Shown piece after piece: positions 35,112-42,587 of a stretch of DNA of 45,043 bases. The stretch is from an uncultured Alphaproteobacteria bacterium (GTDB lineage Bacteria; Pseudomonadota; Alphaproteobacteria; RF32; CAG-239), in contig CAJOLB010000002.1 in NCBI GenBank assembly GCA_905235385.1, forward strand, positions 1 through 45,043, given 5' to 3'. The notes under the pieces are model-generated. The model was given only the letters and a program-made list of their open reading frames with translations. It searched no databases and was not told where the DNA came from. The translations under genes were made by a program, and so were the position numbers. The stretch's first letter is position 1. Each line of letters starts with the position of its first letter.

Positions 35112-36643
35112 TATTTACCTTTCACCAGCGGATAAAAACGTTTGAGTTCGGTTAAGCGATAGCCCGTATATGTTCCGAGCAACATCACAATAAACAATAT
35201 CACTAGGTTGATTTCATTGAATGCGAACATAAAATGTCTGATATATTCGCTTGCAATCACGAAATATGTTGAAATCGCCGTTACAAGTGTCCAAAAGATT
35301 TCCTTTCGGGCGTTCTTCGCGCCTTCTTCTTCCCATGTGATTGATATGCGTTCGATAATCCATGCCGTGATAATAATCGGGAAAAAGACGGCAGATGTGC
35401 TGATTTGCCAATCAAAATTGTGACCGATAATTGTGAGTGCTTCAATAATTAAAATCACAAATATCACAACGGACGAAATTCTCGGAACCAACAATAAATT
35501 AAGCTTTGAGAGCAGTCCTCTTAAACTGATTCCGATGCCCACAATCAAACAAAAACATATTAAACCTGAGCCCAGACCTGTTTCAACAAACGACATCGCA
35601 ACCAACATCGGTGTGAACGTTCCCATCGTCGGAACACCGACAACGTTGCGCATCAACACCACGACCAAGATGCCTAAAGGAAAGACCATCAGCCATTTTA
35701 AGATGTTTTGTTCCAAAAGCGGTAAATGGTATATCGAAAACTTATAAAGACCATCCGTTTGTGTCAGTTTTGCACGATGAGCCGCCATTTTAAACGAAGA
35801 TGTGACAGACTTTAAGACAGAGAATTTTACACTCGAATTTTCGCCGCCTTCAACATCTAAGAGTGATATTCCGCCGCGTTGGAATAAAATAAAGTTTTTA
35901 GGCAAGCCTTCCTTGGCTGTTTGAAGATCATATAAGCGCCATTTTCCCTGATCATATGCCTCTAACATCAAATCTGCCGACGAGGCTTTTTTTCCTTCAA
36001 CCAAACGAACACCGCGAACCAACCTTGCCGGCATACCTTTAAGCGCCAACAAAGAAATAATCGCATCTGCTCTATCATGCAAATTTGCCTGAACCGGCAA
36101 AAAGGCGTTCACACTTTCATTTAAAGGAGATTGATTAAACAGCAAAATCAGCTCTTGAGGCAAATTACCTTCCTGCTCAGATGCGAGCGTTAAAATATCT
36201 TCGGCAATCTGGCGTTCCTGCTCATCATAAAGCGGTTCTTCAGGAGCCAAGGGGATTTTTTCGCGCACCTTTCCCCGCGCCTCTTCATTGTCATATACCA
36301 TCAAACGATAATAAATATTTTGTTTGCCGCTTTTATTTGAGGCTTGCAAAATCATCCGTCCAGTATCTTTATCTTTTGAAACCGTGTAGTCTTTTGCGGA
36401 AACATCTTCATTTAAGATTTTAAAATCTTTTGAAACACTCGGCGTTGCAAACGAAACTTTTACATTTTCGTCGATTGCTTTAAAAGCGATATGAGCATCT
36501 ATGATAAAAACTTCCGTCGTTTTATTCGGTTTGATGCCAAAATCCCAAAATTTGATTTTGTAATATGTGCTGTATGCCGTGTATAGAATCGACAAACAAA
36601 GCAGATAAAAAAGAGTTTTTCGAACACTGAAAAAGCGTTTCAT
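35111..36643 (-). CDS. Inactive transglutaminase domain fused to seven transmembrane helices
   Basis: The 510 residues have one N-terminal membrane helix (about 9-27) and a large periplasmic region (about 40-320). That region holds a transglutaminase-like fold without the Cys-His-Asp triad (HDRADAIISLLALKGMPARLVRGVRLVEG). Seven hydrophobic helices then follow to the C-terminus (LMVFPLGILVVVLMRNVVG through YTGYRLTEL). This matches the transglut_i_TM plus 7TM_transglut pair. It lies 10 bp after the retropepsin gene and overlaps the ATP-grasp gene by one base, giving the conserved three-gene unit. It is thought to sense or carry a peptide across the membrane, though no activity is proven. Confidence 0.88.
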   Translation of the reverse strand: MKRFFSVRKTLFYLLCLSILYTAYSTYYKIKFWDFGIKPNKTTEVFIIDAHIAFKAIDENVKVSFATPSVSKDFKILNEDVSAKDYTVSKDKDTGRMILQASNKSGKQNIYYRLMVYDNEEARGKVREKIPLAPEEPLYDEQERQIAEDILTLASEQEGNLPQELILLFNQSPLNESVNAFLPVQANLHDRADAIISLLALKGMPARLVRGVRLVEGKKASSADLMLEAYDQGKWRLYDLQTAKEGLPKNFILFQRGGISLLDVEGGENSSVKFSVLKSVTSSFKMAAHRAKLTQTDGLYKFSIYHLPLLEQNILKWLMVFPLGILVVVLMRNVVGVPTMGTFTPMLVAMSFVETGLGSGLICFCLIVGIGISLRGLLSKLNLLLVPRISSVVIFVILIIEALTIIGHNFDWQISTSAVFFPIIITAWIIERISITWEEEGAKNARKEIFWTLVTAISTYFVIASEYIRHFMFAFNEINLVILFIVMLLGTYTGYRLTELKRFYPLVKGK

Positions 36644-36653
36644 GATTTTTCCT

Positions 36654-37190
36654 TTATTTTAAGGTGTTTGATAAAGATGTATCAACGATATATCTTCCTG
36701 TTAAAATATTGCGGCCGATAAGGGCTTGATATTCGAATTTCTCACGTTCTGCGAGCGTAAATTCCACATTCATTTTTTGTGCGCCGAACTTAACGTCCAA
36801 CATCACTTTCGCACGATTTTCCCTTTGTTCCGCACGCTTGATTTTTATTTTTTTAATAACCCTTTTTTCAAACTGATGTTCCTCACCCGAGGTTGTATTC
36901 ACAATCTTAAACGAAACCCACGGTTCACCGTCACGTTCAAAATATTTCACATCTTTGGCATCAACCGAAGATGTTGTCGCCCCCGTGTCCACACGCGCCA
37001 AAAAAGCTGATTTCATCGGCAATATATAAATCGGCTCGACCTCGCCGATAATATTATTCGGTCTAAGATATTTGATTTGCGGTGTTCTTTGCGATTGAGG
37101 AACAATTGCAGGAACAACGGTGTTTTTGTGTTTTAGGGCACATCCGCTTATTAAGATTAAAAATAAAAGAGCTAAAATACCTGATTTCAT
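36654..37190 (-). CDS. Retropepsin-like lipoprotein (RimK-associated 'zinc protease' family)
   Basis: The 178 residues start with a lipoprotein signal (lipobox LISGC, Cys17 lipidated). A small aspartic-protease-like domain follows, with DTGATTSS at 68-75, the single-Asp retropepsin active-site motif, and YQALIGRNILTGRYIVD near the end. Databases often call this family ATP-dependent zinc protease, but the visible motif is that of a dimeric aspartic protease. A GGGGATT ribosome-binding site precedes the ATG. It is the first gene of the unit with the 7TM transglutaminase and the ATP-grasp ligase, and is predicted to act in the periplasm, attached to a membrane. Confidence 0.88.
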   Translation of the reverse strand: MKSGILALLFLILISGCALKHKNTVVPAIVPQSQRTPQIKYLRPNNIIGEVEPIYILPMKSAFLARVDTGATTSSVDAKDVKYFERDGEPWVSFKIVNTTSGEEHQFEKRVIKKIKIKRAEQRENRAKVMLDVKFGAQKMNVEFTLAEREKFEYQALIGRNILTGRYIVDTSLSNTLK

Positions 37191-37294
37191 AAAAATCCCC
37201 GATTTGTTTAAAATTTTTTATTACTTTTACATTATTTTCTTCATTTGTGAAAAGAAAAACCCGAACAATAAACAAAATATTTATGCAAAAAAGC

Positions 37295-37323
37295 TTGCTT
37301 CTTTTGTCAAAATATGTTATCAT
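37295..37323 (+). promoter_or_regulatory. Predicted promoter of the gene at 37346
   Basis: TTGCTT (37295-37300), a 17-bp spacer and TATCAT (37318-37323) are present. The leader to the ATG is about 15-20 nt and carries a GGGGAAAAG ribosome-binding site. Confidence 0.55.
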
Positions 37324-37345
37324 AAACTTATGATGGGGAAAAGAT

Positions 37346-38374
37346 ATGAACAAAGAAGAATTACATAACAAAGCCAAGGCTTTACGCGAAAAAGTCGGTC
37401 AAAGTATAAGAAAGGCCGCCATCGGGGGGCTTGTTGTCGTAACACCTCTTGTTTCCACAAGCTCTGCATTTCCCGAAAAAAGCCAGACAGAAGACAAGAA
37501 ACCTTTACCTGTGAATACAAAAAATTCAAACTCGGCTTTGGTCGATTTCTTTGAAGATTGCTTAAAAGAAAAACCAGAGCAAAATTCTTTATCTCCGATG
37601 GGGCTTCCAACCATTGATCATCAAACCATAGAAGCGCTTGCCGAAGAAAAAACGCAAGAACTCCAGGCACAAATTATCGAAAACGTGGGACAGCTCCAGA
37701 ATGAGGTCAAGGAAGCCAAAAGAACCGGAAGAAGAAACTCTGTTGTTGCGGGTATTTTCAGCAAAGTTTCGCCGACACGTTTAAGCGGTGCTAATAATTA
37801 CTGCGTTGCCGGTGCAACCTGCGCTTATGAAAATATTGACGACCCTCTTATGAAGCAAATTTTAGATAAAATCATTGCCGACAACACAAAAACCGCCGGA
37901 GAACTTCAAGTTCGCTCGGGGCATCCTAACTTAGCTTGCGGGGCTTTCCGCGAATTTTATAAGAAGACGCTCGGTGAAAACTATGCTGACAGAAAATCGC
38001 CTTATTTTCGCCAGACACTTCAAAATTTAAAACCCGGAGATATTATTATTGTTTCTTCTACTCAAAACACCTCAAGCGGTATGCATTGCGTTACCTTTGA
38101 AAAGTATGATGAGCATGGCAATATTCGTGTTAAAAGCTTAAACAGAGAATCCGATTATTCCGTTCCTTCAAGCAGAATTTTAGCTGTTGCACAAATCTCC
38201 AATCAATTCCAAAAGATTCTGATTGAAGAGCTTGAACGCAATCCGGAGCTTGCAAAACAGTTAACACAAGAAAACGGAAAATTTGCGGCTTTGCAAAACA
38301 AAAACACAAAAACTTATGACCTTTTAGCTATGTCCGAAGTTCATGGTTTTGCTTTCTCACAAAAACAGCGTTAA
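37346..38374 (+). CDS. Candidate exported papain-fold (NlpC/CHAP-like) hydrolase
   Basis: I do not recognise a named family. The 342 residues have a basic N-terminus and a hydrophobic stretch (about 24-40) that may be a signal or anchor. A coiled-coil-like helix follows (about 92-130), then a globular domain (about 145-285). In that domain NNYCVAGATCAYE (C153, C159) could offer a nucleophile, and LKPGDIIIVSS followed by SGMHCVTFEKYD (H247) matches the GD..HV arrangement of NlpC/P60 and CHAP enzymes, with N266 in SLNRESD as a possible third residue. If correct, it cuts peptidoglycan peptides or proteins. It is divergent from the retropepsin unit and its 3' end overlaps the porin gene by 18 bp. 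Confidence 0.55.
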   Translation: MNKEELHNKAKALREKVGQSIRKAAIGGLVVVTPLVSTSSAFPEKSQTEDKKPLPVNTKNSNSALVDFFEDCLKEKPEQNSLSPMGLPTIDHQTIEALAEEKTQELQAQIIENVGQLQNEVKEAKRTGRRNSVVAGIFSKVSPTRLSGANNYCVAGATCAYENIDDPLMKQILDKIIADNTKTAGELQVRSGHPNLACGAFREFYKKTLGENYADRKSPYFRQTLQNLKPGDIIIVSSTQNTSSGMHCVTFEKYDEHGNIRVKSLNRESDYSVPSSRILAVAQISNQFQKILIEELERNPELAKQLTQENGKFAALQNKNTKTYDLLAMSEVHGFAFSQKQR

Positions 38375-39493
38375 TCTTAAAGAAACAGCCGTTCCGTAAT
38401 CTGACTTTTGATTAAGTGCCGGGTGGATATAAAATTGAAAATCAGGCGTTAAAGTCATCCATTTTGAAAAGCCCCATGCCCAATAGGCTTCAAAAACATG
38501 TTCCGTATCATGCGCCAAAGGCTCGCCGACGGCTTCTTCATTTACTTTATTTAAGGCATAGCCCAAGCCGATTTGATCAAGCGAATTTCGGTTTAAGGGG
38601 TTTAAGTAAACCACCCCGCCCGACCATGACTGCTCGATGGTGTCCATATGCCCCGAAACACCGTTAACGCGTGCAAAAACATTCCATTTTTCGCCAATAT
38701 TTTGCGACAAATTCAGCGACCAACCGTTTGTGGTTTGGGGTTGATCTTTGACGCCGGGTTGATTATAGAGCAAAACGGAAACTTGAGCCTCGCCCAGTTT
38801 GTTGGTCGGTGTCCATTCGACCTGACCGAACGTTGTGAAATGACCGTCATCAAAATTATTGACCTGAACGCTGATGGCGTCCACATTTGTGGCATCTTGC
38901 GCACCAAGTGTGAAGCTCCATTCATCATTCGGAGCAACGGTTGCAAAACCGCCGACACCGGCAATCGAATAAGTCGATGACGGGTTTTGAGAAAGAGCGT
39001 AGTTAATAAAATTGACCTGCTGATTTGAGTTGTAGTCCGATCCGTCCCAATTATAAATCGGGAATTGACCTAAACCCAAGGTGAGCCAACTCCAAGAACC
39101 GCCAAGCTGATAGTTATAATAAAGTTCGTTAAATTCATTTGTTTTATCGTCATAATCATTGATGGCGCTCACAACGCCCATACGATTGCCGATATCCGAG
39201 GCATCATGATTGCCGTAACGGATGATGGTGTATGCCGCATTAAGGCTTCCGGTGCCATATTCGTTTTTGAAGTTTGTCCAAGTAAAATAAGGATAAATAT
39301 AGGCTTGAACGGCGTTATATTTGCCCGACGGCGCACCGCGTTGGGGCATAACCGAAACATCAACGCCATAATCAAAACCGTAGTTTTTGTTGAGCCAATA
39401 TTTAAACATTGAATAGTCCGTGGAAAGCGAACGCGCGTTTGCCGTTGTTGCCAAAAGCATTGCGCTAAAGCTTAAAAGTAAACCTTTTTTCAT
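38357..39493 (-). CDS. OprB-like outer-membrane porin
   Basis: The 378 residues have a signal peptide (cleavage after TTANA, residue 20) and long alternating beta-strand sequence rich in Tyr, Trp and Asn. WLTLGLGQFPIYNWDGSDYN and GEAQVSVLLYNQPG are typical of the OprB carbohydrate-selective porin family. A helical N-terminal plug (YSMFKYWLNKNYGFDYG) comes first. The final strand reads AVSLRLTLFL. It would form a channel for sugars or other small solutes in the outer membrane. The gene has a GGAGAAAG ribosome-binding site, and its 3' end overlaps the convergent gene at 37346-38374 by 18 bp. The specific substrate cannot be told. Confidence 0.75.
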   Translation of the reverse strand: MKKGLLLSFSAMLLATTANARSLSTDYSMFKYWLNKNYGFDYGVDVSVMPQRGAPSGKYNAVQAYIYPYFTWTNFKNEYGTGSLNAAYTIIRYGNHDASDIGNRMGVVSAINDYDDKTNEFNELYYNYQLGGSWSWLTLGLGQFPIYNWDGSDYNSNQQVNFINYALSQNPSSTYSIAGVGGFATVAPNDEWSFTLGAQDATNVDAISVQVNNFDDGHFTTFGQVEWTPTNKLGEAQVSVLLYNQPGVKDQPQTTNGWSLNLSQNIGEKWNVFARVNGVSGHMDTIEQSWSGGVVYLNPLNRNSLDQIGLGYALNKVNEEAVGEPLAHDTEHVFEAYWAWGFSKWMTLTPDFQFYIHPALNQKSDYGTAVSLRLTLFL

Positions 39494-39567
39494 GAACTTT
39501 CTCCAATTTTTTTATCAGATTTTTCAAATATAATCTTTTTTTGATAAAAATAAAGGGGGATTTTAAA

Positions 39568-39603
39568 ATAAAAAAAATCCCCGCAATTTTAACTGCGGGG
39601 ATT
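39568..39603 (-). terminator. Intrinsic terminator of the gene at 39619-40152
   Basis: A 10-bp perfect stem (AATCCCCGCA / TGCGGGGATT, 39576-39585 with 39594-39603) with an 8-nt loop is followed by a long U run on the - strand. Confidence 0.85.
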
Positions 39604-39618
39604 GATAAAATTATGATT

Positions 39619-40152
39619 TTATTTTCCTCCCTTTCCATAGCGATGTTTATTAAACATTATACGATGAGCGGACATTATGTTTTTTGCTGTTTCTTGCTGA
39701 ATAGAGGCCGTTTCACGATGAGCGGCAGAAATTTCTCCTGTTTTTGTATCGCCTGTTTTCCCCAAATTTGCCCCGCTTCTTTTCGCAACTTTCATCTTCA
39801 TCATTTGCATTTTAATTTCCAACGGATCAACACGCTCTTTAAGTTCTTTTCTTTCCTGTTTCTTAGAATGCTCCCAATATTCTTTTGATTCTTCAGATGT
39901 GCGTATATAAGGACGCCGAAACTCATCTTCAAAATCATCATAAGCATGTTCTTTCCACTCTTCTAATTTTTCTTTTGTCATACCTATGAATTCTTTTTTA
40001 TCAAAATATTTGTCCCACACATAATTTGTTTCATATGTAGATGTATTTACAGCATCTTTAACAATATCATCTTCAATTTTGAATAGTATAGAAGTTGAAC
40101 CTTTAAAATCATTTTCCCATGCAGCATATTCCAAATACTCAATTTTACTCAT
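39619..40152 (-). CDS. Hydrophilic orphan protein under a poly-G promoter
   Basis: I do not recognise this 177-residue protein. It is strongly charged, helical-looking and has no signal peptide or membrane helix. The middle (KLEEWKEHAYDDFEDEFRR through KERVDPLEIKMQMMKMK) could be a coiled coil, and the end is basic (RIMFNKHRYGKGGK). The ATG at 40152 follows AAGAAAGGATAAGACA; the longer frame to 40185 has no ribosome-binding site. Its leader is almost the same as that of the gene at 40340-41761, so the two genes seem to share control. The promoter spacer is an 8-G tract, which suggests on/off variation. Function unknown. Confidence 0.7.
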   Translation of the reverse strand: MSKIEYLEYAAWENDFKGSTSILFKIEDDIVKDAVNTSTYETNYVWDKYFDKKEFIGMTKEKLEEWKEHAYDDFEDEFRRPYIRTSEESKEYWEHSKKQERKELKERVDPLEIKMQMMKMKVAKRSGANLGKTGDTKTGEISAAHRETASIQQETAKNIMSAHRIMFNKHRYGKGGK

Positions 40153-40212
40153 TGTCTTATCCTTTCTTAAAAAATGTTTTGCCAAAATGAAAATTTCCTC
40201 TTCATTGATTCC

Positions 40213-40238
40213 ATTTTACCCCCCCCGATTTTTGTCAA
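40213..40238 (-). promoter_or_regulatory. Promoter with an 8-G spacer tract, candidate for phase variation
   Basis: On the - strand a consensus TTGACA (40233-40238) is followed by a 14-bp spacer and TAAAAT (40213-40218). Eight of the 14 spacer bases are an uninterrupted G run (40219-40226). At 14 bp the spacing is poor; gain of two or three G would give 16-17 bp. Confidence 0.6.
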
Positions 40239-40269
40239 GTATTTTTTGATAAAAAACGATGATTTTTTT

Positions 40270-40281
40270 GCTGTGATGAAC
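40270..40281. promoter_or_regulatory. Conserved upstream box, copy 1
   Basis: GCTGTGATGAAC (+ strand) lies 31 bp upstream of the -35 of the poly-G promoter. The identical 12-mer is found at 41860-41871, 32 bp from the -35 of the neighbouring gene. A shared activator site is inferred. Confidence 0.45.
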
Positions 40282-40287
40282 AGGCAC

Positions 40288-40319
40288 AAAAAAACCTGCA
40301 CCGTAAAGCACAGGTTTTT
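40288..40319 (-). terminator. Intrinsic terminator of the gene at 40340-41761
   Basis: A 9-bp stem (AAAAACCTG / CAGGTTTTT, 40290-40298 with 40311-40319) is followed on the - strand by a T run. It separates the two orphan genes. Confidence 0.8.
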
Positions 40320-40339
40320 GGTTGGATATTTGCGGTCTT

Positions 40340-41761
40340 TTATCTTGCGTCAAAATCACGTTGTGTGACTTGGTATGTATTACCTTTTTGTTGAACCAAT
40401 CGTTTATATGGTTTATAAAAACATGTATTTTTAGCCGGAGCGTCTCCTTCTCGAATATACGATTCACAAACTTTTTGAACAATGTTTTCCGGTGTAATTT
40501 GGCTGATATCCTCTTTTGCCAAACGGGCTAATCCATATATTGCCACATCTTTTTGTGTATATGGATGGCTCAACTTGATTTCCCGATGTTCTGATCCGTT
40601 TTCATAACGCACGCCAACTAATTCGTTTCCTAGGCGTTGGAAAACGGCTTTCTGATCTTCTTTGAAAGATATTTCTAAAATCATGCCGTTTGCATCATAT
40701 TTCATTTTACGCACCACATTGCCCTCAGCGTCTTCATTCACAGTTTCAACCGGCTCTGCTTTTTTATATGTTGTTACCGAATGCGCATAATTTGTTTCCA
40801 AATTTGTATAATGTTTTTCTTCACGCTTTACCGTACCGCCATTAACACTATATACAGTTTTTTCAGCTACGAGATTATTTTGATCATCATATTCAAAGTG
40901 CGTTACCTCTTCATATTCTTTATCTTCACTTTTTTTATAAGAGGTCTTCTTTAAGACATGAACTTTATTTTGAGCATCCATAGCAGTTGTTATTGTACTA
41001 TAATCTTTGTTTTCGTAAGTATTTTTTTCGTATGTAACGTGTGTAAAATTATCTCTAATATCAATATGATTAACACTAAAATGATATTGGTCATTTTCCA
41101 AAAACATTTCCATTCGATGTCCGGTAATTGCGTCTTTGTTTCCAAAAAAATATGTATCCTGTGGAGTAGTTTTTTTATTTAAATTATTTAGATCATCATA
41201 AATCTCTGTTGTAACCAGTTCCTCTTTGTAATTATAAAACATACATACATTATTCTTTTCGCCTTTTAATGTAACGTTATGATCTATCATTTTATTCCGA
41301 ACCACTCGGTATCTATCTTCGCGCTTAGCCATACCTTTTTCTTGCACTTCTATCGGAAGACCTCCCTCATTAATTGTGTATTCCATCGGAGCCATACTCA
41401 TAAAAATGATCTCTTGACTATCATTGCCGTGATTGATGATGCGTGCTACCACATTTCCTTGTTTATCAGCGTATTCATCATAATGTTCCGGTTTATCAAC
41501 AGCTTTGATTTCACCATTTTTAACAGCTTCATCAAATGCCGCTCTGCGTTCTTTATAAGAAAGCTTATAATTATTGTATGCCGGCCCATTTCTCAAAATA
41601 GTATTTTCAACCTTATGTTTTTCGGTATCTTTTTTGAGCAATTCGTTCGCACTATAACCCGCACCTCTGAGACCGAGAATAGCTGCCGCACCGGCAATGC
41701 CGAGCAAAAGGTTTTTTTTTGCTCTTTTTTTTGCTTCTTTTATATCTTCTCTTGTTGCCAT
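40340..41761 (-). CDS. Membrane-anchored orphan protein with RHS/MORN-like beta repeats
   Basis: I do not recognise this 473-residue protein. A basic N-terminus (MATREDIKEAKKRAKKN) leads to one hydrophobic, Ala/Gly-rich helix (about 18-36), then a long hydrophilic domain. That domain contains repeated short beta-hairpin-like units such as YDEYADKQGNVVARI, FEYDDQNNLVAEKTVY and VNEDAEGNVVRKMKYDANG, similar in style to YD/RHS or MORN-type repeats. Near the C-terminus there are two cysteines (QKVCESY, KNTCFY). It has a ribosome-binding site AAGAAAGG and a good promoter at 41800-41827. Its leader and upstream box are shared with the next gene. Topology (one anchor, large outside domain) is inferred. 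Confidence 0.7.
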   Translation of the reverse strand: MATREDIKEAKKRAKKNLLLGIAGAAAILGLRGAGYSANELLKKDTEKHKVENTILRNGPAYNNYKLSYKERRAAFDEAVKNGEIKAVDKPEHYDEYADKQGNVVARIINHGNDSQEIIFMSMAPMEYTINEGGLPIEVQEKGMAKREDRYRVVRNKMIDHNVTLKGEKNNVCMFYNYKEELVTTEIYDDLNNLNKKTTPQDTYFFGNKDAITGHRMEMFLENDQYHFSVNHIDIRDNFTHVTYEKNTYENKDYSTITTAMDAQNKVHVLKKTSYKKSEDKEYEEVTHFEYDDQNNLVAEKTVYSVNGGTVKREEKHYTNLETNYAHSVTTYKKAEPVETVNEDAEGNVVRKMKYDANGMILEISFKEDQKAVFQRLGNELVGVRYENGSEHREIKLSHPYTQKDVAIYGLARLAKEDISQITPENIVQKVCESYIREGDAPAKNTCFYKPYKRLVQQKGNTYQVTQRDFDAR

Positions 41762-41799
41762 TGTCTTACCCTTTCTTAAAAAATTTCTTTGATAATTTT

Positions 41800-41827
41800 A
41801 TTCTATCATTTCTTAAAATTTCGTCAA
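41800..41827 (-). promoter_or_regulatory. Predicted promoter of the gene at 40340-41761
   Basis: On the - strand TTGACG (41822-41827), a 16-bp spacer and TAGAAT (41800-41805) are present. Unlike its paralogous neighbour promoter it has no G tract. Confidence 0.6.
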
Positions 41828-41859
41828 TCATATTTGATAAAAATTCTTGTTTGATTTAA

Positions 41860-41871
41860 GCTGTGATGAAC
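41860..41871. promoter_or_regulatory. Conserved upstream box, copy 2
   Basis: The same 12-mer GCTGTGATGAAC as at 40270-40281, 32 bp upstream of the -35 at 41822-41827. It lies between the divergent orphan gene and ruvA. Confidence 0.45.
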
Positions 41872-41942
41872 GCTCATAAAAAGCTTGCTTTAAGATGATA
41901 TGTTTTATAGACTGACGTATATTTTAAAGGTTAAAAAAACTG

Positions 41943-42584
41943 ATGATTGCAAAATTAAGAGGCATTATAGACAGCATTTATGAAGAAAGCTGTATTGTTG
42001 ACGTAAGCGGTGTGGGGTATTTGGTTTTTGCCTCATCGCGTACGCTTTCAAAACTCATCAGAGGAATGGAAGCAACTTTGCTCATTGAAACGGTGGTGCG
42101 TGAAGATTCCATTTCGCTTTACGGCTTTTATGACGCGTGGGAAAAAGAGTGGTTTTTGACCTTAACAAAAGTTCAAGGTGTCGGGGCAAAAGTTGCTTTG
42201 AGTATTTTGGCCGCCTTATCGCCGGCACAGCTTGCACAAGCCGTTGCGGCACAAGATAAAGCCTCGTTTTCACGCGCTTCGGGTGTCGGCCCCAAACTTG
42301 CCGCACGTCTTGTTACCGAGCTTAAAGACAAGGTGGTTACCGTGCCGTTGGGCGATGTCAAACTTGAAGATTTGGCTGACACAAATTCGAGCGATGAGCC
42401 GATGGAAATTCAGGGACAACAAAATGATGCCATTGAAGATGTGATTTCCGCGCTTGTCAATTTAGGTTATCAGCGCTTGGAAGCCTATCGAGCCGCTTCA
42501 AAGGTTTATGGCGCAAACAGCGACAAGCCACTTTCCGATCTTATCCGTCTTGCCTTAAAAGAATTTGCTAAAAAGGATATGTAA
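41943..42584 (+). CDS. ruvA: Holliday junction branch migration protein RuvA
   Basis: RuvA binds four-way DNA junctions and loads the RuvB motor. The 213 residues have the N-terminal OB fold (MIAKLRGIIDSIYEESCIVDVSGVGY in shorter parts: MIAKLRGII, VSGVGYLV). Two helix-hairpin-helix motifs follow (VQGVGAKVALSIL and ASGVGPKLAARLVTELKDK). A flexible acidic linker leads to the C-terminal three-helix domain III that contacts RuvB (DVISALVNLGYQRLEAYRA). An AAAGG lies 12 nt upstream of the ATG. It leads a ruvA-ruvB-ybgC unit; ruvC is not in the window. Confidence 0.96.
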   Translation: MIAKLRGIIDSIYEESCIVDVSGVGYLVFASSRTLSKLIRGMEATLLIETVVREDSISLYGFYDAWEKEWFLTLTKVQGVGAKVALSILAALSPAQLAQAVAAQDKASFSRASGVGPKLAARLVTELKDKVVTVPLGDVKLEDLADTNSSDEPMEIQGQQNDAIEDVISALVNLGYQRLEAYRAASKVYGANSDKPLSDLIRLALKEFAKKDM

Positions 42585-42587
42585 AGA

